A stretch of DNA of 64,000 bases. Source: Adiantum capillus-veneris. Taxonomy: Eukaryota; Streptophyta; Polypodiopsida; Polypodiales; Pteridaceae. Position 1 is the first letter of the stretch. Every line of letters begins with the position of its first letter. The notes below the pieces were generated by a model. It made no database searches. It saw only the letters and a program-made list of their open reading frames with translations, and was not told the DNA's origin. The stretch is from positions 91,419,747 to 91,483,746 of the forward strand of contig CM043954.1 in assembly GCA_014529385.2 (NCBI GenBank), in the 5' to 3' direction. The position numbers were made by a program, and so were the translations under genes. This document shows, in pieces, positions 57,085 through 64,000 of the stretch.

Positions 57085-57921
57085 TGTCTATCATAAACAC
57101 TAATATCTAGCCAATCCAAATGATTTTCTCGTATTGAACTAATCATTTAATGTGGGAGAATGGATGGGAACAAGGGTTAGAATATAGACATGTGCTTACG
57201 GTTCTATCTCAACATGGGGCCAATGGTAAAGGGTTCTAGATGAGAGATGATTATCAAAGCGCAAGGATAGCTAATGTAGCTTAAATACCTTAGGGTTTTC
57301 TTCATTAAAAACCTCCAATAGTTAGTGTTAAAAGTCATTTGACCTTAGGTAAGCTAGGACTGAGCTTGAGGTGCTTGTCGTGCTTGCTAAATAAGGTGCT
57401 TGATTTGCTTGTCGCGCTTGCTAACAAAGGTGCTTGAGGTGATTGTCGTGCTTGCTGACTAAGGTGCTTGAGGTGCTTAATGACTAAGGTGCTTGAGGGT
57501 AAGGTGTTCCACAAAGTCAACATAATCCCTACTCATGAGGGGGCAAGCCCTCTTTGTAGGGGCTAGAGAGAGAACACACACACCCTCACACAAGGCAAGC
57601 TTGGTACCAAGAAAGCAAAGAGGACATTTGTCAAGATCCTCTTCATGTTGCACTCATGGTGTGCCTAAAGCCTATTGGTTGTCCTCCCTAGGGGTCCAAT
57701 GATCATTTAGTTATTTTTATTAATTGTCTATGCATTTATCAAGTCCTCTCTCTCATAGGGAAAAGGGGGACACTTGTCCCAAGGCTACCGTTGTTTCTTG
57801 ATACTCATTAAGCATGTGATTGGCCAAGCTTGAGGAGGTGCAATCAAATGCAAGCTAGTGCTAGAAGAGGGGGTCAACCAAGGAAGGAGGGGTCTAGATT
57901 GGGGGGTATACTCCCCCCCCC

Positions 57922-57969
<48 letters not shown>

Positions 57970-58665
57970 CTCTCTCTCTTTCATTGTGTGAAGTGCAAAG
58001 TTCAAGAGCTCCATCTCCTTTTCCAAGCTAGTAGAGAAGTTGAGAGCCTACACCAACACTCTTGGCTATGTAATGCAAATCCAACCAAGAGTCGTGCTTC
58101 AATGCTTAAGCTTTCCATCTTATCCATATTCATTACTATGCTATTATGTATGCTAGCAAGAAGAGTGATGATAAGTGAGAAACTATTTCTTTCTCCTATG
58201 AATGTTTCTTCTTCCTCTTCCCTACCCTCATTCCTTGCTAGCTCTCTCCACCTTTGAAGGTGTTTGAGGCCTTGGGACTGACGTTGGGGATGGTTAATGC
58301 TTTTTAAAAAATCTATGTTATGCTCTATGATGCATGAAGCTTTCCATCTTCATTGCATCACCTAGGTCACAAGGAACACAAAGATTTAATTGTACCAAGT
58401 CTCTCTTAATGGGAGAATCTATAATACAAAATCCTATTGGAGGGGGGATTGGCTCCACATAAATCCATTCCTCAGCTGTTGTCAAGTTATTTAAACTCTC
58501 TCTCTTGCAAAAGTGCTGGCCATGCGAAGTTAATTAAGTATTATGGTTAGGTTGTTACCGCTAAATAAGTTCACCCTCTATGTTCTCAAAGTAGTCTCAC
58601 AAAAATGTTCTCTCTAATTCTCTTAATTCCACTATTCTCAAAGTTCATAGGTAATTTCCATTGCA
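57085..58665 (+). repeat. G3 5' LTR
   Basis: Ends CCATTGCA one base before the PBS. The start is uncertain within a few bases because the TGTCATAAA terminus is altered here (TGTCTATCATAAAC). Contains the minisatellite at 57369-57490, and a C26 run with AC and TC repeats at 57913-57980. Confidence 0.85.
57913..57980. repeat. Compound (C)26(AC)n(TC)n tract
   Basis: A 26-base C run passes into about 14 AC and 7 TC units. Other LTRs of the family have only short AC or GT runs here. Confidence 0.9.
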
Positions 58666-58666
58666 G

Positions 58667-58678
58667 TGGTATCAGAGC
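58667..58678 (+). other. G3 primer binding site
   Basis: TGGTATCAGAGC, exact initiator-Met-type site one base inside the 5' LTR. Confidence 0.93.
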
Positions 58679-58777
58679 TATTGGTTTCTCTTTTCTTGCT
58701 TAAGAAGATAGGTCCTTAAGTTTTGCATGAAAGGTTGGGCATGTTTATTTCAATAGGGCTAGTGGGACAATGATGTA

Positions 58778-59083
58778 TTATCTTGGTCGAGAAGGATTTT
58801 GTTTGAGGTACATCATTGGAAACTATAGTGTTAATAATGGAGTCTCTTGGGGCTTTCCATTGGATTAACCAATATTGAGCTACGAGCAAGCTCAACATGA
58901 ACCATAATCAACCGAGCAATGTTAGACCTATTATCTATGCTGAGAAGGACTTAGTTTGAGGTACATCGTTGGAAACTATAGTGTTAATAATGGAGTCTCT
59001 TGGGGCTTGCCTTTGGATTAACCAATATTGAGCTACAAGCAAGCTCAATAGGAACCATAATCAACAGAGCAATGTTAGACCCT
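58778..59083 (+). repeat. 153-bp tandem duplication in the G3 leader
   Basis: Period 153 (58778 and 58931), shared words GGAAACTATAGTGTTAATAA and TTGGATTAACCAATATTGAG. About ten differences between copies. Lies between PBS and the gag ATG at 59226. Confidence 0.92.
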
Positions 59084-59225
59084 CTCCACTAGTCTTTGCA
59101 ATCAACAATGTCTAAACCATGGGTGTGGTTGCTTGAGAACTAATTTTCAAAGGTAAAGAAGAGTAGCGTCTAAAGTTTTTGAGGGTACCAAAGCACAAAG
59201 TAATCTATACATAAGTTTAATTAAC

Positions 59226-60535
59226 ATGGCTGACAATAACCAAGAGAGTAGAATGAACATTGATAACTTTTGATTTTGCACATGAAGATGCTAATGATGA
59301 TGCCCCCATGTTTGTCAATTATCTTGTTACTAGGTTGCAGCAAGCTATGGGTAACCGCGGCTTTGCAAGCCGAAGTTACTCAACAACTTCGTTCTTATGG
59401 GATCTCCCTTCCATTCCAAGAGGAGAGAGAGCTTAGGAGGCCTCTTGATGAGACCCGCAAAAGAAGACTCTCTCCCATATGAGAGGAGGAATCCAAAGAA
59501 CAAGAAATTAATGAATCCCTAAGTTCCTCTGAAGATGTGGCTCCATGAAGACGGCAGTCTAGGCGGTCTATGGCTATTATCCTTTAGAATACAAGAGGGG
59601 AGGACATCACAAATCTTACCATGCATGGTGAAGGTCCCAAAATCTCAAAAAGTTAAAAGAAGGAGAAAAGAGTATCTCTTTTCTCACCTATGATGGCACC
59701 TTTGGTGCTATCGACAAATTATTGGCCTTCATCCCCAACAATTTTATGCGGCCTTTGGAGATGAGGTAAGTTCACGGAGTCCTCCAAGCTACGCCATGTA
59801 GCTATGCACTTCGAAAAATCTGCTTGTCAATGGTGGGCTAGCCTTCATGGAAATGGTGAAGCCCCAAAGACATGGAAAACTCTACGAGTTTCCATCATGA
59901 AGCAATTCCTTGCAAGCGATGCAAAGGACAAAGAGCTTACCAAACGGATCAGTTTGAAGCTTCTCTCTCATGAGTCTATCCACGAATATGTAGAAAAGTT
60001 TTGGGATTTACATCTCAAGGCTATTTTCTTTCAAAAGATAGAATTCACCTATCAAAAGAAACACTTATGTGCAGGATTACCTGAAGAGATGGCCGAGTAC
60101 GTCAACTCCCAATGGCTTGGTTCTATCACCAAAGTAATCCACCACACTATGGTTGCTTCATGCATCAATTTCCAATAAGGGGCTACAAGGAATGTCAAGC
60201 CCATGGAAAACAAAGACAAAAGTTATTCAAAGGGGAAAATCAATGGGCAAAATTCTTCCTAAGGCAATTCCAACAACAACAACAACAACACCAACAGTCA
60301 CTGAAAGGAGAAGCGAGTTTACAAAGGTAAAAATAAACTCTCTCCTAAAGAGCTTAAAGCTTTTTGCAAGGACCACAAATGTTCTAAGTGTGGGGAGCAA
60401 GGACATGGCTATAGTTCTTGCCCCAAGACAAATGCCTGCAATGAGACTCCTAGAGATTCCATTATCGAAGCTCCAAAAGAGGATGCTCATTGCAAAGGAT
60501 CACCTCTCTCCTATGCTTCGGGAAAGGTAAGGGAG
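59226..60535 (+). pseudogene. G3 gag
   Basis: ATG at 59226 with MADNNQESRMNIDNF. An extra T relative to G1 shifts the frame after 15 codons. The capsid part is open at 59804-60178 (WWASLHGNGEAPKTW, SHESIHEYVEKFWDLH). After another shift, the zinc knuckle CSKCGEQGHGYSSC (CX2CX4HX4C) lies at 60380-60421. Only one copy of the segment duplicated in G1 is present. Confidence 0.88.
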
Positions 60536-63058
60536 CATGCTGCCTTCATCTTGTTTGACTCTGGTGCTACTCACAACTTCATATCAACGGAGTGGGACAC
60601 CAAGTTGGGCATTCAGGCTTTCAAGATGGGAGATAGTGTAACTACTGACGTAGCTTTCAAGGGACACCAAGGTTCCATTACACGCTTGATTGGGAAGTTG
60701 AGACTTCATGTCCAAAGCTATGTCGACAAAGAATAATTTTTCATCTCTCCTCTCCAACATGAGGATGCTATCCTAGGGGCACCATGGTTTGAGTGCATGG
60801 CTGCCAATATGAAGTTCCCTAAAAGGAGAATCTACTTCACCTACAGGGGATCATCATCTACTCGAAGTCCTTGGAGGAACACAAGAAACATCTCCAAGTG
60901 ATTTTTCAAGCATTGAGGGAGAACAAACAATTGAAAAGAAAAATTTTCCTTCAAGAGATTCAATACTTAGCTCATATTATCTCTCAAGATGGTATCCATA
61001 TGGATCCATCAAAGTTGGAGGTAATAAAAGCATGGCCTAATCCAAGGAATCTACATGAGCTAAGAATCTTTATTGGTATGTGTGCATATTATAGACGCTT
61101 CATAGAAAAATTCTCTCAAATAGTAGGACCATTACATGACTTAACAAAGAAGAACATTAAGTATTCATGGACTGCTAAGGAGAAAAATGCTTTTGACAAG
61201 CTCAAAGAGAAGCTTACCTCCCAACCGATACTTTATGCTTCCAGGTCTCTCAAAGCCATTTGAGGTCCAATGTGATGATTATGGTGATTTCCTTGAAGCA
61301 GTCTTGCTTCAAGAAGGGCATGCCATAGCATATGAGAGCCAAAGGATCAACATGGATGAACGGGTCTTGGGTATTTTTGAGAAAGAGATTTTAGCTGGTT
61401 TACATGCCCTGGACACATGGAAGCACTATCTATTGGGGACTCCATTTATTTTACAAACAGACCACCAAAGTCTCAAGTACTTCATGACGCAAACCAAGAT
61501 TTTAGACAAACAAATGAGGTGGGCTTCGCATTTTTATTTTCATATTGCTCACATTGCTTCTGGTAAGCACAATCAAGTGACCGATGCACTTTCACGGACA
61601 ACCAAAAGTTAATGCGGTGTCTATAGAAACTCACAATGATCTATCTTCTATGATAGATGAGTACACTGTTGACCCTGACTTTAAAGACATATTGTCAGCC
61701 CTTGATTTGGTGAAGAAAGAAGAACCATTCACCTTGCAGGATGGTTATCTTCTCCATGGAAATAGGCTATGTGTTACCCGCTCCCTTCGTGAGAAATTTA
61801 TGTATGAATCCCATGATTCTCCGTATGCGGGGCATAGAGGCATTCAACCTATTCTTTGAGAAGAAGAGAGATACTTCTATTGGCCTACCATGAAAGTGTA
61901 CATACAAGAGTATGTTTGAAAATGTGTGGTATGCCAAAAGACTATGATAGAGGGAAGTAACCCGGAATACTCCAGCCATTGACAATCCCTAATTCACCAT
62001 GGGAGAGTATATCCATGGATTGTATCTTTGGATCACCCAAGTCTATCCATGGGAATATGAAAATATGGACAATAGTCGACAGGTTTAGAAAGTAAGCACA
62101 CTTTATTCTTGTCAAAAAGACTATTAAGGAACACCACAAATGGCAAATCTCTTCATATCTTAGATTTTCAAACACCATGGATTGCCAACATAGAACGTGT
62201 CAGATAGAGATCCTAGAATGACCAATAGTTTTTGGAAAGGTCTCTTTGAAAAATCTAGGTACAAGATTGAATTTCTCTTTGGCCTATCACCCACAAACGT
62301 ATGGCCAAAGTGAGATAGCCACTCTTATGATAATCGATCTACTAAAGACTTATGTTACAGAAGTAGATCAACGCTCACAATGAGAAAAGTACTTACCTCT
62401 TGTAGAGCATGCACACTGTATTACTATCCATACTTCTATGGGAAATGCACCTTTTGAAATCATAGAGGGAAGATCTCAAAGTCCCTTGCTACTTAAAGTA
62501 CATGGGAAGATCTTCGCTCTGCCAATGAGTATAGCCATTACCTACAAGAATCTTTCCAAAAGATTTAGGAGGCTATATCCGTCTCTCAGCAAAGGTAAAA
62601 AGCTGCTGCTAAAAGTCACAGAAGGGCCTTAACGTTTAAAGAAAATGATTGGGTCTTACTTAAGATTCCCAAGGCAAACAACGGAAAAAAATCCTACGGG
62701 CCATCATAAGTATGTTACTTTTCAAATCTTCAAGCCAATCAATGAGATGTATTATCAACACAAGCTTCCCAACAATTGGCTCCTACACAATGCTTTTCAT
62801 GTGAGCCTACTTAATCCCTACAAAGAAGAGCCACCAAGTGAGCCAATTATTGAAGACACTCCCAAAATCAAAGACCAAGAAGAGGTGCAACAACCTGAAG
62901 CTATCCATCGGTACGAAGACAAAGTACTACGACATGGTATATTATCCAAAGGTATCTTATTAAGTTCAAAAATTATCCTTTTGAAGATGTTAGATGGATG
63001 CAAGGAATACAACTTAAGGATAGTAAGAACCTTGTCAATTCTTACAATGCTACATTAG
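60536..63058 (+). pseudogene. G3 pol, RT core deleted
   Basis: Protease site FDSGATHNFIS at about 60551 is intact in sequence, with a TAA at 60734-60736. At about 60850 the protein jumps from a block corresponding to G1 12050 to one corresponding to G1 11285, losing about 760 bp that include most RT palm motifs. RT connection and RNase H follow (60871-61612; TDHQSLKYFMTQT). Integrase HHCC is at about 61800-61935 (AGHRGIQP, CVVCQK); the core has many stops. The C-terminal part is at 62645-63058, with a chromodomain split by a frameshift near 62943 (RYLIKFKNYPFED). Non-functional. Confidence 0.88.
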
Positions 63059-63386
63059 AGTAAGCAAATGTACATGTTTCTTTTAAATGATCAATGTTTT
63101 TGTCTTATAAGACTAATTATCTTTTTATTGTGCACAAATTTAAGTAGCATGCATGCTTAGAATCATGTTTGTGATGACGATGCCTCTCAAACACCAAGTA
63201 GGACTTTGTCACTCTACTTTGGGAGAATGCAATCCAATGGAAAGAGCATACATGCTTGCGGTAGATATGTCTCCCAAGCACCAAATGGATTAGTCATCCA
63301 TCTTTGAATGATGTCGTAGGGTAAAAAGGGATCCTCTACCTACTAAGAAACATTGACTAATGACTAAGGCTTTATCTCTTCTCCCT

Positions 63387-63421
63387 CATAGTCGAGGACG
63401 ACTATGATTTCAAGAGAGAGA
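63387..63421 (+). other. G3 hairpin and polypurine tract
   Basis: CATAGTCG-AGGA-CGACTATG (63387-63406) followed by CAAGAGAGAGAT up to the 3' LTR. Same arrangement as G1. Confidence 0.82.
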
Positions 63422-64000
63422 TAGTCATAAAATATAATCTCTAACCAGCCCAAATGATTTTCTCATATGAAATTGATCATTTAATGTGGGAGGATAGATG
63501 GGAACAAGGGTTAGAATATAGACATGTGCTTACGAGTCTATCTCAACACGGGGCAATGGTAAAGGGGTGAGATGATGTGTCAAAGAGCAAGGCTAGTTAA
63601 TGGATTTTAAAGACCTTAGGGTTAGATTCATTAAAGTCTTCCAATGGTTAGTGTTAAAAGTCCTTTGACCTTAGGTAAGCTAGGACTCAGCTTGAGGTGC
63701 TTGTCGTGGTTGCTAACTAAGGTGCTTGAGGTTCTTAATGACTAAGGTGCTTGAGGGTAAGGTGTTCCACAAAGTCAACATAATACCTACTGATGAGGGG
63801 GTGAGCCCTCTTTGTAGGGGCTAGAGAGAGAACATACACACCCTCACACAAGGCAAGCTTGGTACCAAGAAAGCAAAGAGGACACTTGTCAATCTCCTCT
63901 TCATGTTGTCCTCATGGTGTGCCTAAAGCCTATTGGTTGGCCTACCAAGGGGTCCAATGATCATTTAGTTATTTTAATTAATTGTCTATGCATTTATCAA
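63422..64000 (+). repeat. G3 3' LTR, partial
   Basis: Begins TAGTCATAAAATATAATC (first bases altered from TGTCATAA) and follows the 5' LTR order through the minisatellite to the window end. The TSD lies outside. Confidence 0.85.

Larger units (their letters stand above)
57085..64000 (+). mobile_element. G3: Ty3/gypsy chromovirus, truncated by the window edge
   Basis: 5' LTR, PBS, gag, pol with chromodomain, hairpin plus PPT, and the first about 580 bases of the 3' LTR, all on the plus strand. It shares gag start, zinc knuckle and pol with G1. Visible LTR sequence differs clearly between the ends (about 85% by eye), indicating an old insertion. RT core is deleted. Confidence 0.9.

Overview
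The window is repeat-dominated nuclear DNA of a land plant with a large genome. The evidence is several nested Ty3/gypsy and Ty1/copia LTR retrotransposons with 5-bp target site duplications (TSDs), initiator-Met-type and Asp-type primer binding sites (PBS), a gypsy integrase followed by a chromodomain, and many long (GA)n, (CT)n and (AC)n tracts. I see no intact host gene, rRNA, tRNA or CRISPR. The species cannot be fixed from sequence alone; a fern-, lycophyte- or gymnosperm-like genome is a guess.

Layout. 1-5586: anonymous DNA with microsatellites and a 74-bp perfect inverted repeat (1523-1672). 5592-16144: chromovirus G1 (minus strand, TSD GAATG), itself interrupted by a solo LTR (9224-10792, TSD TATGC). 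16145-19673: anonymous DNA with an 82-87 bp tandem array. 19674-29334: a rearranged block made of pieces of chromovirus G2 (minus), a truncated LTR, and element T1 (plus; 3' LTR 26217-27114). 30470-56037: one large nest. Outermost is gypsy element T3 (minus), split inside its reverse transcriptase by T2 (30791-53312, minus). T2 in turn carries Copia1 (33139-38310, TSD ATGGC), Copia2 (39611-45035, TSD GATAT) and a solo LTR (45063-46661, TSD TGGAA). 57085-64000: chromovirus G3 (plus), running off the right edge.

How the parts relate. G1, G2 and G3 are one chromovirus family with LTRs of about 1.5-1.9 kb; the two solo LTRs are a sister subfamily. T1 and T2 share related LTRs and a leader holding a repeated 20-bp near-palindrome (ACATGGATC-NN-GATCCATGT), at roughly 280-bp intervals in T2. 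No polymerase or integrase is visible in either, and their coding regions look unrelated. They therefore look like non-autonomous LTR elements sharing cis-acting sequence; T3, whose gag resembles that of T2 and which retains RT pieces, is a relative of the kind that could have supplied enzymes. Every coding region is broken by stops, frameshifts or deletions, so the window looks transpositionally dead in protein terms. The palindrome leader is the observation most worth following up.
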